64,000 nucleotides of DNA from Pycnopodia helianthoides (GCA_032158295.1 CM063252.1:17442036-17506035); one strand, 5' to 3'. Positions 1-12,290 are shown, counted from the first letter of the stretch. The notes: generated by a model from the letters alone, not told the origin. Numbers and translations are program-made.

Positions 1-1157
1 AAATCTTACATTACTTAGTGTGAAGTTAATAAAAAGAATTATTATTTATGACGTACATTGCTGGTGAGAAATAAACATTATTTTGTACCTGATCATTGGG
101 CTCCCTAAAAAATTGCATTTCTGATAACTTGTCAACAAATGGAATGGGTTGGTAGATAGGATAAATTTTTATTTCGTTTTTTTTTTACACAGATTAAGAT
201 ACCTATTACATTATAATACCTATTCTTTCATCAAAAACAAACTCTGTGTTACAGGGTTAGTTCGATTTGAAATTTTTTAATAAACAATTAAGCCACCCCT
301 TTGAAAAATAAATAAGTCTGAAAAACATCAACAGACTTTGCTGGAATAAAACAAGCAGAAACCAAACATTTTGAGGTAAGATAGGATCGACCATGACTGA
401 CATGTGTGCTTCAACATGTCAGTTCAGTTTACACATGGTGCGCACAAAAGGTTAATTCAGAAGAGGTCACTATTTCAGAAAACAAATTTAAACTAAATAT
501 ATTCACAGTCTTGAAAAAAGACTACAGCCCTGAAATGTGCAGTTCAATCTAATATCCTGATACTCTGAGATGAAAGTTAAAGTGCGTTTAAAGTGACCTA
601 TTCCCATTGAAATCTAGTAGCTGATATATCAACGAAAACATGCAAGTACCTACATGTACTATTGATTTTAGGAACTTTAAAAAAATAAAATTTTAAATTT
701 AAAGCCCGCATGTCACGTATCTAAAAAGGTTGAGGTCACGATTGTTTATGATTGACGTCATAAACATGAAAAACCACTGGCAAAGCCGCCTGTAAACAAC
801 GGATCTAACACAGTTAGCATGGTTAGTAACACAGAACAAGGCTGCTGCTTGAACTGATGGCAACAACTGTCGATGTCCAACGAATGTTTAGACATGTTCT
901 TATTCCTCCATGGTTTAAACAACACTGACTGGTCAATATAATGTAATTTATCATGATAAATGGTGCAATACAGCCTACATGTAGTTTCCTGGAAAGTGTG
1001 ATGTGAGAAAGCAAAAGAGGAGTTACTGAACTGTCCAGACGCGGCATTAAAGGTGCCTTTTTCGAAGACGTATATCTCCCGATGTATTAGTGCGATCATG
1101 TTAAAACTCAGTACATGTAGGTTGTTAGATATTGGCAAGTTCTTGTAAATTTTGAAA

Positions 1158-1176
1158 TGACGTCATGATGACGTCA
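1158..1176. promoter_or_regulatory. Paired CRE palindromes
   Basis: Two perfect TGACGTCA octamers at 1158-1165 and 1169-1176, with a third at 753-760. They match the CREB/ATF consensus. No promoter is identified beside them, so a role is unproven. Confidence 0.3.
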
Positions 1177-1294
1177 TCACATGATTTTTTATGATTTTTT
1201 TCATTTTTTGCACCTTTTTGTCATAAATTGCTAATAAAACGTGGTATAATCCAAATTCTTTTTTAAACAGGCTTGATACATCATAACTGCTTTG

Positions 1295-1599
1295 CAGGGT
1301 TCTGCCCAGGATTTCTTTAGTGGCGGAAAAAATGTTTCCCTGGAAACCATTGCGAGATGGATCGGTTACACGGTATATCATATAGGCTAAATAGACTCAA
1401 ACCAAAGAAGTACTCAAAATTCATGGCTTCGGATACCTATTTACTGGTAAATACCCGAAAGGAAATTGCAAACTTGTGTCAATTTAAAATTTTGAAAATG
1501 TGTAGTGGTCAGAAACAGAGAAAAATCTGACAGTGGTGGTTGGGGAATCCTGAGTGCCGGGCAGGTTTTCGGCCATCGACCACTGTGGGCAGAACCCTG
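1295..1599. mobile_element. Short non-autonomous DNA transposon with a 6-bp target duplication
   Basis: Terminal inverted repeats CAGGGTTCTGCCCA and TGGGCAGAACCCTG are flanked on both sides by GCTTTG (1289-1294 and 1600-1605). The CAG...CTG ends look hAT-like, though hAT usually gives 8-bp duplications. There is no transposase. Confidence 0.72.
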
Positions 1600-1605
1600 G
1601 CTTTG

Positions 1606-3600
1606 AATACAAAAAACTTTCATATTTACTTGAGTAATTTGAAAATGTCATTGCGAAACAGCTCGGCATTTGTGCACAAATGCAATCATGTCTAGTTAGT
1701 ATTCTTGTGTCATTTAAAGCTGTGTGCATCGCAACCCCCAATCAACGCTACAATAGCAAACCTTCATTAATTGTCAAAAATTACAAGTCGGTTACAATCA
1801 GGAAAGTGGAGGGAGCTCTTCAAAAATGTGTGATAGACAGACAAAATTTCCTGTGAGGGACGGACACATTGAGACTAATTTATAAAATCAACAATATTTA
1901 GATTTTTAAAGTTTAGGTAATCTATGAACCTAATTTTTGAAATTTACATAAAATGTGTAAATAATATGATTTGAGAGAAAAAAAAAGGGTAAAATCGTGT
2001 TAAATCGATGTACATGTACACATGTACATGTATGACCCCGTTTTTAAGTGAGGGACGGACATAATGTCATAAAACCTGTTCAACATTTTATAATAATTGA
2101 AATCAGTTTGGATATAATCTTTGACCTCTAAGTGACAAGATTATAGCAAAATAAATTATAATTTTGATAAATTTGAGATGTTAAGAAACCCTGTTACATG
2201 TATTCTCTTTTTTGGGTCACTTTTTAAAAGTGAAATTACTAGGACCCACAAGGACTTGTGATATTCATTTCTGGAAAGTTGATGTAGTCTGTCGATAGAT
2301 AGGGTTCTTCTTTTTTTTTAAAGTTGAGTTGAGTAACTAGGAGGAAAAAACAGTTGTATTTGGTCCGTGAGGGACGGACAAAATTACACCATTTGGGGTT
2401 TCAAGTGCCCTATTGTAAAAAATGACAATGAATGAGAATATCATAAAATATTAAAAGGGTTTATACTTTCAAAGTGTAAAATATGTGAGACTATCGAATG
2501 GGTGCATTGTTAACTGTTCACGTTCAAAAGTAAATTACATTTTATGTTCCTTTTGTCGGTCTGTCACACTGGAAAAACGTGCATGCAATTTCTACGACAT
2601 GGTGTGCCCAACCAAATTCTTTAAAAAATAAATATGGACCTTTCTCTGCTATGTGAAGTAGGCCTACTGTTTTGATTAATTTCGAGAAGTTCTCAAATTT
2701 TCATCAATTGTTAACAAGATTTGCATCACGCTCTTAGAAAAAATAAAATTGAAGAACAAGTAAATGTTTGCCGAACATAATAAATATGTATGCTTTCGTC
2801 GTCAGCTTGAAGTCCGAGCGCGTGTATGTTGTTGACGAAGTGAACCCTTGCTCGCTGAGTTGCTAGGCCTACATCTTTTGGAAATGTCAGCCAAAATACT
2901 TCGTGATTTTTAGACTTATTACAGGTACATCCGCCCAGAGCAATTTGCAACAAAAACTCTGATTTTTGTTTGTTTCTTTTACAATGTTAACAAACAGATA
3001 ATGGACTTGTTTTGTAATTTATTTCACTTCTTTCCCCCTTTACATAATCACTATAAGTATAAACACACTTAAACAGTTCGGATTGGTCATACTGGTAGGC
3101 TTAAAAGTGGTAAAAATCAGGGAAGGCTGACAGAAATAACCAGATGGCAGAAATGTACCATACACCTGTAAAATGCGTCTCCAAACCGTCTTGTGGTGTA
3201 CGACCGTCATGAGTATTGAGGGTTTTGATTAGCACAACAAGTTATGCACTACATGTATAGTGCGCAAACAGCTAGACACGAACTACAGCAAACAACACGA
3301 ATTACAGTTCCATTGCCCATTGGATCTGTATCGAACAACCATTACCAACATCACATCCAATCCACAGACCATTGATCTCCACAAATATTAACAAGAACAG
3401 TTGCACAGCAGTTGTTTAAACATAACTTTTAAGTTATTTGAAAAAACAGAACGCAGGTCGACACACTATTCTGTACACAATGCAAACAAATGAAGTTTGG
3501 TGCCGAACAAATTATTTTCATCAGATTTTACTTCCAAGAAGGATATGCCTTTTCCACAGAGCCCAGGTTGGACTCCTCCACGGACACTGAAGTCCTACCG
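1606..3600. repeat. Region with GTGAGGGACGGACA-family repeat, otherwise anonymous
   Basis: The motif GTGAGGGACGGACA (or near) occurs around 1853, 2048 and 2369. The 2200-2500 segment matches, in the opposite orientation, the stretch at 34730-35115. Around each 2369-type motif GTCCGT-GAGGG-ACGGAC forms a small hairpin. No convincing exon was seen in 1-3600. 1-1288 holds nothing recognised except a CRE-like site near 753 and two at 1158-1176. Confidence 0.6.
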
Positions 3601-3657
3601 ACGTCTTACCGTACCACGCGGGTACCACACCAGACAAGGGCTACTCGCCATCCCTAC

Positions 3658-3915
3658 TCAATTACCTTCGACTTCGTCATGGTCAAAACTGAGCAAACTA
3701 GTACCGGTGCTCGCTGCAGCAACATCATCGTCACCATATGCCCCGCTTCTTTCCTTTTTCTTGTTCTTTTTCTCGGCATTTTTTTGAAGAGTCTTCTGAA
3801 CATGCTTTACTTGAGTGTGATAATCTTCCTCCAAGAAAGGTATTTGGTCGCTCTTTTCGCTTTCTCCATCGCTAATTTCTTCTCTCTGTCGAATATTCCT
3901 TTTCTTTTTCAACAT
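3658..3915 (-). CDS. Likely first coding exon of a divergent minus-strand gene, possibly PAXBP1/GCFC-like
   Basis: Starts MLKKKRNIRQREEISDGESE with an in-frame TAA upstream in the 5'UTR. It continues as a charged Lys/Glu-rich stretch with KKNKKKERSG, then SLLSFDHDEVEG, and meets a GTAATT donor near 3674. A basic FRKxxR-like start, an acidic Ser-rich segment and an SLLSF(D/Q)xE motif are features of PAXBP1/GCFC proteins (nuclear, splicing-associated). That name is tentative: the domain-bearing exons would lie left of the window and I found no second exon in 1-3600. The surrounding 3.5-4.9 kb is richer in CpG than the rest, as expected for a promoter. Confidence 0.5.
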   Translation of the reverse strand: MLKKKRNIRQREEISDGESEKSDQIPFLEEDYHTQVKHVQKTLQKNAEKKNKKKERSGAYGDDDVAAASTGTSLLSFDHDEVEGN

Positions 3916-4970
3916 TCTGAGTCTTAGAAATTTTCTTCTATTAACTAATTATTATTTGATACTTGGGTTAATGCTTCGGACTACAGAGATCGAACTTTCA
4001 ATTCATTTTTCCTTGCGCCTCCGGAGTTGTAGACTTTGGAGACTAAAATGCGATGCGATCTTCGGTACCCACTGGCCGGCAGCAGCTAGGGCTAGCTGAC
4101 ATGGCATGGTTGGTTCATGGTGGTGATTGGGTTCCGTGTGATAAACGGACGCGCGTAGTTGTGTGTGAAGATTTTGTTTGCATTTATTTCTTTCCTATAG
4201 CGCCCTCTTGTGGATTAACGTAGTAAGTTTTTTGTAGAGGGCGTGCTATAGCCAAAACTAAATAGCAGCCGATTATTTTCGCTCGGCCCCAGCCATTGAT
4301 CTACATTATACTGACTTATTATGTCAGTATAATGTAGATCAATGGCCCCAGTGGCCTATCCAGGACCGCACAGATTGCGCAGATTCTTGTCCAGGAAGTA
4401 CGTCATGCGTGCAGTGCTTGCAGTGTGAGTGTGATGCATGATGGGACTGAGCATGGGACTGAGCATTACGTTTGCCCATCCCAGCGCCTTTGGTTTTAAG
4501 GCAAGGCGCTGGGGACGAGCGAACCGATTAAGGTCCACAATTCGGCCCGCCTTGCAAGTCTTGAAATCAAGTCGGTAATTGTTGTGCGGTCTCAGTATTG
4601 TTGTGCGGTCTAGTTGCGGGGACGGTATACATATCTTCGATCCCAATATGTGTGTGAGTCGGTCAGAGCTGAAGGACCTTGCCAAGCGCTACGTACGACC
4701 GTTGCATGAATGTATAATCGCACTGTGACTGTTGCATGAACGGCAGGATGTGTGTTTGTAATAGGCAGCGCTGGCAGACAAATACACACTGACAGACAAA
4801 TAGACACTGACTAACGACTTGTCATCAAGTCTAGCCTTGCACACGCCTTCGGCACGTATTGCGTACGCTCACGTTGGATGCACACTAAACAACCGCGTAA
4901 ATATCAGTAGCATGTACGTTGTTAGACCTGAATGATGACGCTATAGACGAAGAATTCCAACCACAAACAA
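3916..4970 (-). promoter_or_regulatory. Probable 5'UTR/promoter region of the minus-strand gene, then anonymous sequence
   Basis: This CpG-bearing stretch lies upstream of the ATG at 3915 on the minus strand and is visibly richer in G and C than the flanks. No TATA box is obvious. A perfect hairpin sits at 4292-4346. From 4350 to 4970 I see no coding signal, only overlapping short open frames. Confidence 0.35.
4292..4346. repeat. Perfect 24-bp inverted repeat with 7-nt loop
   Basis: The arm starting GCCATTGATCTACATTATAC is repeated exactly in reverse complement after the loop TTATTAT. No mismatch in 24 bp. It could be a young foldback MITE or a small structured RNA. Confidence 0.9.
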
Positions 4971-4974
4971 TGAG

Positions 4975-6900
4975 CAAACCATTCACCAAAGTAGAAAGTG
5001 TGAAAGCCATTCAATCATTAAAAAATGGCAAGAGTGCTGGAAAAGACAACCTCTTGCTAAATATGGACCAGCGATAATTGCTCAAGAAGTCACTCATACT
5101 CTGAATGATAAAGCAAGCACATGTATCTTCCCAAATGACATTGAAGAAGGCATTCTTATCCCCCCTTCCCAAGCCAGGCAAACCAAAGGGACTCCCAGAG
5201 AACATCAGACCATTGTCTTAATGACAATAATCCGCAAAATATTGGCCATATGTTTGACGAGGAGAATCGCTGACAGACTAATAATGTCCGTATACCCAAG
5301 CCGATTATCGACACGATGGAAGCACGACAGAGAACACGTCTTCACATTAAAGATCCTAGCAGAAAAGGCCATCACAGCTAATAGCTACGAACTTCACCTT
5401 TTGCTTCTTGACATGTCAATGGCATTTGACTCCGTGAAGAGAGTTCTTTTGAAGATCTTAAATAAATGCTGGATCAGAATGAACTTCATCTTTTGGCAAT
5501 TATACTCGGAGAAGTCCGCTTACAAGTTGTGGGTACAAGAGTGGGTACAGTCTAAGCCCTTCAATTCTTCAAAACCAACATTGGCGTAGGCCTACGGAGA
5601 CTGCCTGAGTCCTACTCCTTCACAATCTACCTTGCAAAAGCACTGAGACAACTTAATTAATGTACAAACACCAGCGGCACCAGCGGCACCACATGCACCA
5701 CCTAATTTCCAAGATCATAACTACTCTGCCCATCTACTGTCTCAGTCCAAACTCCTACCTGCAGAACTCGAAAACCACAACACTGCCATTTGTCCACCAT
5801 CATACTTTGAGATTGGGCTGCAATATGCTGATAACATCACATGGACAAGTAACAATGCTCGCCCACTTAGGGAAATAGAACCGAGGTACCTGAGGTACTT
5901 AGAGAGCGAAACCTCAAGGTAAACAACGCTAGACAGAAAAACATCACATCAGCAGAAACGGAATTAACACCAGCTGATATGATATGATAAGATATGATAA
6001 TATGAATTTATTTGCGCACTTCTCCAGAAAACCGATCAAGGCGCCTACACAAAAAGGAAATACTAAAAACAAATGGATATAAATTGTAGTTAAGATAAAG
6101 CCATGAAAGTCTATTTAAACGAGTATGACTTCAGTTCCCTCTTGAAGTTGTCGAGCGATGTTGTTTTGCGAAGTTTGACAAGGAGCTTTCCACGGGGCAG
6201 GAGCATGCTTTAGTATATCGAACTGTTCTTGATCTTGGTTCTACCAACAAGTGAAATCCTGCAGACCTCAGAACACGACTGCTTTGCTTGGTGGAGATGA
6301 GCTTGGTGAAGATACTTCGGGGCGTGTCCGTGCAGAATCTTGAACACAAGGAGGCAGATTTTGAAGGTGATCCTCTTTGCAATGGGAGCCAATGTAGGCT
6401 TCTAAGGACAGGCGAAATGTGGTCGTATTTTTCTGGCTTGGACGACGATTCGAGCTGCATTATTGTGGACACGTTGCAGACGAGAAATAGATGCTGCTGG
6501 AAGCCCAACCAAGAGCGAGTTGCAACAATCCAAGCGTGAAGTGACCAGAGCATGGATTACTTTCTCAGCTGTACCACGAGACAAGTATTTGCGAATTTTG
6601 GTTATGTTTCGCAGTTGGAAGTTAGCGCTTCTGCACACACTTGAGATATGTGCTGGAAAAAGTATGAATACTTATAGGCTCCCTACTGGACACTGAGGAA
6701 GACATCACCATAAGGAAAGTACTTTCGATGGTATCCTTCAACAAATTTCGAAGTGTTTTCAACAGCAAGCCGATCTCCCATGCAACGGAACTCAAAACAT
6801 TCCGCGCATTCATATAGCATCCATATTTCTATACAGCAGTGAATTATGGACACTACTCAAGTCACTCGAACAGAAAATTGACAGATGAAACACCAGCCAA
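4975..6900 (+). pseudogene. Decayed non-LTR retrotransposon (reverse transcriptase), + strand, interrupted
   Basis: Broken RT reading frames: KAIQSLKNGKSAGKDN at about 5010, the PKPGKPKG segment near 5170, then at 5221-5470 TRRIADRL, EHVFTLKILAEKAI and ELHLLLLDMSMAFD. These match LINE RT fingers and palm. After an inserted foreign LINE piece (about 5975-6645) the C-terminal part resumes near 6650 (LDTEEDITIRKVLSM in one frame). Stops and frameshifts throughout; the usual YADD box is not visible. Confidence 0.8.
5975..6645 (-). pseudogene. LINE C-terminal fragment, minus strand, nested in the + strand LINE
   Basis: Minus-strand frames read SRLDCCNSLLVGLP, LQRVHNNAARIV, ISPVLRSLHWLPL and FKICLLVFKILHG. 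This is the typical tail of CR1/Jockey-type LINE proteins, split by frameshifts. Its 3' end at 5975 carries a short TGATATGATA-type repeat, consistent with target-primed insertion and 5' truncation. Confidence 0.8.
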
Positions 6901-8420
6901 GCAAGCGCTTATGGAGTGTTTACATCATTACAAGCTGCCACCGGGCGATCAAAGAACATCATAGCTGAAAAGAATAAATTAAGACCTGAAAGCGTTTTTA
7001 GTAGGGTCACCCCCTCCCCCCACCCCACCACCACTACTCTATCAAAAGAGGTATGCCTCTTGTATGAATGCTCATTAATTTTTGTATGCAGTGAATTATT
7101 TCTTGCCTCGTAGATCAAAAGTTTCGTTTTCAAACAGAGGGTAGACCCGGGGGCGGGTGCTCAGTACAGCAAGGGCTTTACATAACTGTATAGGCCTACC
7201 CGTTGTTAATGTTTTTTCCTACTACTAGAATTGCTTGCCGGTTTGAAACGTTTTTATGGTGGCCCTGAAGGGACATCGCATATCGCAAACGTGTGCGCAT
7301 ACGTATGCAATGTCCCGAAATTTATCGCGAATATGTGCGCACACGTATGCAATGTCGTAAAACAATTTGCGTTTTCCATACGTTTCCTCCTACTGCACAG
7401 GCTTCTCAAATTCTAGACTTGTAGACAAGTCGTTAAACGTTTGTCGCGATGATAGCGTTCCGACTCCCTCCGTGATTCTCGCAACACCGCGACTCGACTG
7501 TATGCACCGCAACTCGACCATCACCGGCCGCGAAAAACATTAACGACTTGTCCACACTTGTCCACAAGTCTACTCAAATACTGACACTTGCTTATAAGTC
7601 TTTTGTGTATGGTTTTTATTGTATTTTGTCAAATTCAATGTTTTGAGACTGTCATCATCATTATTTAAGAAAGCCACATTACCTACACACTAGCTCAGTG
7701 AGCTTGTTGTTGACTTCTAAAATATAAAATCTGCAAAGTTGAAGGTACCAATATGAATCATGATACGTATTATGTGAAACTGTAACATTTAAATTCCCCA
7801 AACACATTCTGTGTGAAATTTCACTTCAATACTTTGAAAATAATGAGAACAGTGTAAATGAGATATTGATTTATTTTATTTAAATTTATTCGGTATAAGT
7901 GTGGACTACAAGTTGGCAGGAGATTTTGATTACCGATGACAAAGAAGATGAGTCTGGCATCTAACTCTATGAATTAATGATCCCAGTGGTTTCAATACAC
8001 ACAGGATGAGCCCTTTTCACCAAAAAAGGACGACATGCAGTCAACCAACTTCATGTCATGAGTGATGATGACCCTGGGAGGATCTAAGCAAGACTGGACT
8101 CCAAGCCACCACACCCCTAATCAATTACACAATAAAGCGACGCGATTTTACTAGATTTTGAACTACTTACTGATTTGTGAACCATTATCTAAAAAATACA
8201 CATTCACAGAGGGTGTCCGGGGGTAGTCTGGGCTTCAACAATTTTAAGCAGATATCTTATATGACAGAAGATTATTGTTTTTAAACATGAACTTAAGTCT
8301 CAAAGCTTCCGAAGAAAAAATCATCGTGGGCATTGTGTGAATCTAAGTGGCAGTTTTTAAGCTGGTCAAACTTTTTTTAAAAAGCCATTGATGAATGATG
8401 TACACATTGGGTTTTTAAAG
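6900..8420. other. Anonymous intergenic DNA
   Basis: I see no coding exon. The only local structure is a diverged duplication of about 20 bp near 7283 and 7333 (TGCGCA.ACGTATGCAATGTC), and an AT-rich remainder. Confidence 0.5.
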
Positions 8421-8814
8421 TTAAAGGAACATTACAGAATAGGTTTTTGCTAACAAAACAGTTGCTGGCAGTGTAAGCACTTTATGTAATCCACCATATA
8501 CATAAACTGACAAACCTGTAGAAGTTTGAGATCGATCGGCCATCTGGGTCACGAGAAAATAGTGAAAAACCGATTACACATTTGCATGAAATCATATAGA
8601 TTCAACAAATGAATAAAACGCTCACTGAGCGATAAACTCCAATCGGACAATTAGTTTATTCATTTCTCATTAAATATGGCATTTCAGACAGAAATATTCC
8701 AGGGGATGTTTTCTACTATCATCATCATTAGACCATGTAAGTTGTATGTAAATCTGTGATCTAAAAGTATATTTTACAAGTTTTTTCTTACCAATTCTGT
8801 AATGTTCCTTTAAA
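8421..8814. mobile_element. MITE with TTAAAGGAACATTACAGAAT inverted ends
   Basis: The left end TTAAAGGAACATTACAGAAT and the right end ATTCTGTAATGTTCCTTTAA are perfect inverted repeats, about 394 bp apart. A second, truncated and inverted copy lies at 11533-11744. No coding capacity. Confidence 0.85.
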
Positions 8815-10043
8815 GCTGCGGAATCAAATGAGTAATATTCACAAAACTACCTGGTGAATGTTTTAATGAAAAGCTTACTTGGTTGGGAGTCTGTAATTTA
8901 AAAAAAAAATCATTGAAATTATTCCTTTTGATATGTTGTCACTTTCCAGAAAACAGGACCAAAATATCATGTTTATACGTAATAATGTTTTGAACCTCGT
9001 CGTGGTAACATTGAAATTACAATTGCTTCGATAATGATACACAACAAAACAAAGCTCAAACTCTCACGATTGTTGGTATCATTCTTTTAAAATTTGAAGG
9101 GAAATAAATTCTGAACTTATACTATAAACATTCAAAAAACAAATTCTCCTTTAAAACCAGTGTACTGACCAAATGGGCCTGGAAAGGTTGACCTCATCTT
9201 TAGCGGAAGGACACATTAGACTACTGCTCAATGGGACATGGTGCACCCCCTCCCTCATTGTGTCTTCCTTATGTGCTTTGAATCTCAGGAAATCTTAAAT
9301 GAAGCTAAATGTTGTTGTTGCCAATTTTAAAGGGTATTAATGCCCGAAGGACCAAAATACGAGTGTTAAATATTTCGGATTGCAAATTCCACAGAATTAT
9401 GCCAGAGGCAAGGGTCTGTCAAGAAATTGAACTTGTTTTTAAAATAAAGCAAAACAATTTTTTTTAAAGGCTGTGTGTTTTGTACGAATGTGTTGTAATT
9501 ATTATGAATAATATATTATTTTACTAAGTTCAAAGAAGGCTGATGTTACCGGGCGATGCCTGAAGGACATAATGAGAGGGTTGGCTTACTTTTTACCTTG
9601 GAACTTGAATAACACGTACCCAGAGGACCAAGTGGACAAGAGGAAGTTACGAGGACAAACTACACGGTTGCGCTAATTTCTATGCATAATGATATTTCTA
9701 AAATAAACCCAAAACACACAAAAGGCCAATTCAGAATAAGTGTATTTGGCTATTTAAAAGAAGATGAAATTCAAGTCAAGTGATATAAAGAAGAATATTT
9801 TGCTGGTTTAAAAGACTGTAATGTTAATGTAGCATGTATAGGCGTCTTGAAATTCATGAATGGTGGTTTATTACGGGTTCATCACTTACGGATATGAAAA
9901 GCCAAAATGTTACCACTGTTATAAGTCTTAATTTGTGATCATTGGTCTTCCAATAGAAGTAAACTGTTTCTGCTTATGAGCGAAGCAAAGGAGCATGAAA
10001 GAATGAATATTTTTAAAAAGCGTGTGCACGAGGTCAAAGGCAC
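8815..10043. other. Anonymous intergenic DNA
   Basis: AT-rich, no credible exon. A short segment near 9265-9300 (ATTGTGTCTTCC...AATCTCAGGAA) recurs near 31169, suggesting an unclassified old dispersed repeat. Confidence 0.45.
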
Positions 10044-11532
10044 ATCTGGCAGGATCCTGCCAGGCGCGGGGGCGCTCATAAAAGCTAGTCTTGTATGGAA
10101 GGCCAAAGAGACAAATATTCCGATCAATACATCGATCAGTCTTTTGCATCAATCGATCGATCTTTTGCATCGATCGATTGGTGTTTTCGATCAATCAATC
10201 GATGAAAAAGAGCGATGAAAAAAAGAGCTATAAAAAATTACCGGTCGAAAAAGACAGATGAAAACAGACTGATGCGCTTACATCACGCAGTCCGCCGCGG
10301 TGTACGTAGATTGCAGTGTGATAATTTCCTCCCCGAGCCCCTGTTCAGTTAACCATATGTAAGATGCATATTTATGATTAAGATATTTTATTTGCCGCCG
10401 TTCACACAAAGCAGCATGGATGGAGTCCTGTCCAAATATTACAACCGAAGTTTTTGCATTTCAATCATGACTACTCATCAAGTATAAGAAAGAGTGGACA
10501 GTAGTTATTTCGATTTAATATATCGATCTCTTTTTAATACGTGTATTTAATTGTTGTCAATAACCTCGACTTGTAATTGTGTCGTGAATTTTGTCGGAAA
10601 CATTGGTGTCATTATTCACGACTATAATTGGTGCACAAGTCATGAATATTGACCTCAATATTAACGATCAGTGTCCCTTTAGGACCACCGATGGTTTACA
10701 ACAACGAAAAATCAGAGTTATATAATTACGTCAAGGGAAAAAAATCTTATTTCAAATTCTAACAAAAGTACAGCTTGGAAAACTATTTGTATAGGTCTAA
10801 ACAAAATTCGGTTACCAATTAAGCATTATTTTAATTGGAGCGTGACGTGTATATTTCGACTTCAATAATACTGTAACAATGTATCTTTTAAATAAAGCCA
10901 TTTTGAAGGAAACTTTGCTGTTTGTTTTTGAAGTTGATTTAGGCCGTGGTGTCAAAAGGGCTAACAAATAGTTAGTGGCCTAATTTTTCGACAAAATGTG
11001 AATGTGAATGAACAAAAATAGCACAAGCCACTAAAAGTGAATGCCTATAAGTGCATGCGGATTGAGCAGAAGGTAAACATGATAATTGAACATTTTGTGA
11101 AAAATACCCGCATTTGGAAAGTACATTGTCATTTCATTAAAAAAACGCAAAGGTCTTTTTTGACAATTTTTGTATACGATGTTTTATTGGAGGCTCGTTC
11201 CCTGAAGTTTGCCGAAAAAAACACCGTCTAGCAAAAATAATTAAGAAAGAATGGGCAGTGCAATAAAGATTAAATTAGGGCAATAGACAAAGTAACATGA
11301 CAACCAAAAGTAGCATCCCCGAAAAAGCGGGATTCAAGTCAATTAACTTGAAAAGTAACCAATGGGCCGCAACTGATTTCAGTCAATATGGGTAAGCTTG
11401 AGAAATTAGTGTCCAAACTGCTCATCTGTTCATATTATCAAACACACTGCCTTACCAATATCCATCTGCATAGCCCAGCGCTGCTTAACGGTATGCAAAA
11501 TTTCTTGCTAACTGTAGCAGAACAATTTGCTT

Positions 11533-11744
11533 AAAGGAACATTACAGAATGGGTAAGACAAAATATTGTAAAATATACTTTTGATCACAGATTTACATAA
11601 AACTTACACGGTCTAATGATGATGATAGTAGAAAACATCCCCTGAAATATTTCTGTCTGAAATGCCATATTTGATGAGAAATGAATAAACTAATTTTCCG
11701 ATTTAGTTTATCGCTCAGTGAGGGTTTTATTCATTTGTTGAACC
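11533..11744 (-). mobile_element. Truncated inverted copy of the 8421-8814 MITE
   Basis: Starts TTAAAGGAACATTACAGAAT and continues as the reverse complement of 8585-8814, then breaks at TTGTTGAA, where unrelated low-complexity sequence begins. Confidence 0.8.
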
Positions 11745-11756
11745 CATGCAGGCCCG

Positions 11757-11870
11757 TAACCAGGATTTGTTATTTTTTTAAATTTATTTATTTATTTATT
11801 ATTTTTTTTTTTTGGGGGGGGGGCGAATGTGAAAAAAAAAAAAAAAAATGGGGGAGGCGGATTTTTTTAA
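11757..11870. repeat. Low-complexity block (T-rich, G-run, A-run)
   Basis: Homopolymer-rich tract with consecutive T, G and A runs between the truncated MITE and the SINE tail. Assembly or slippage errors are likely here. Confidence 0.7.
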
Positions 11871-12290
11871 AATCCCGCTCTAGTCAATTTTTCTTTGTTC
11901 AACCCCATACTATTTGAAATTTACCCAGTCAGTTTCCCTTGTGGTTCATTACTTGACATTTAAATTAAAAAAGTCGCATCCCCTCAAGGTGATCCCGTGG
12001 CTGCTGCTTCCCAGGTTGTATCGTAAACTTGGGTGTGATCCCTGGCTACACGGCAGTTAACGGTTGTATGGCTTCTGACTGGCACCCCCGAACAAAGATA
12101 TTGACAAAATAGGGAGACCGCCAACATAGGGCTAGATAGCTCAGTTGGTAGAGCGCCGGTACGTTAATCCGGAGGTCGTTGGTTCAAATCCCGCTCTAGT
12201 CAATTTTTCTTTGTTCAACCCCATACTATTTGAAATTTACCCAGTCAGTTTCCCTTGTGGTTCATTACTTGACACTTAAAAATTGGACAG
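11871..12290 (+). mobile_element. tRNA-derived SINE with a duplicated tail
   Basis: 12129-12203 looks like a tRNA: TAGCTCAGTTGGTAGAGC (A box) and GGTTCAAATCC (B box), with an anticodon loop reading GTT but C instead of T before it. The tail after it (12188-12273) is repeated almost base for base at 11871-11963, 317 bp upstream. This indicates a local duplication or two tandem SINE copies. It is a SINE head rather than a working tRNA gene because the acceptor stem pairs poorly. Confidence 0.75.

Noticed and set aside
3490..3927. 145-codon + strand frame over the minus-strand exon
   Set aside because: It is the antisense shadow of the charged minus-strand exon, rich in Phe/Leu/Ser as expected from Lys/Glu codons read backwards.
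12129..12203. tRNA-Asn gene (GTT anticodon)
   Set aside because: It has A and B boxes but lacks T before the anticodon and has a poorly paired acceptor stem; its tail is shared with a second copy. Called a SINE head.
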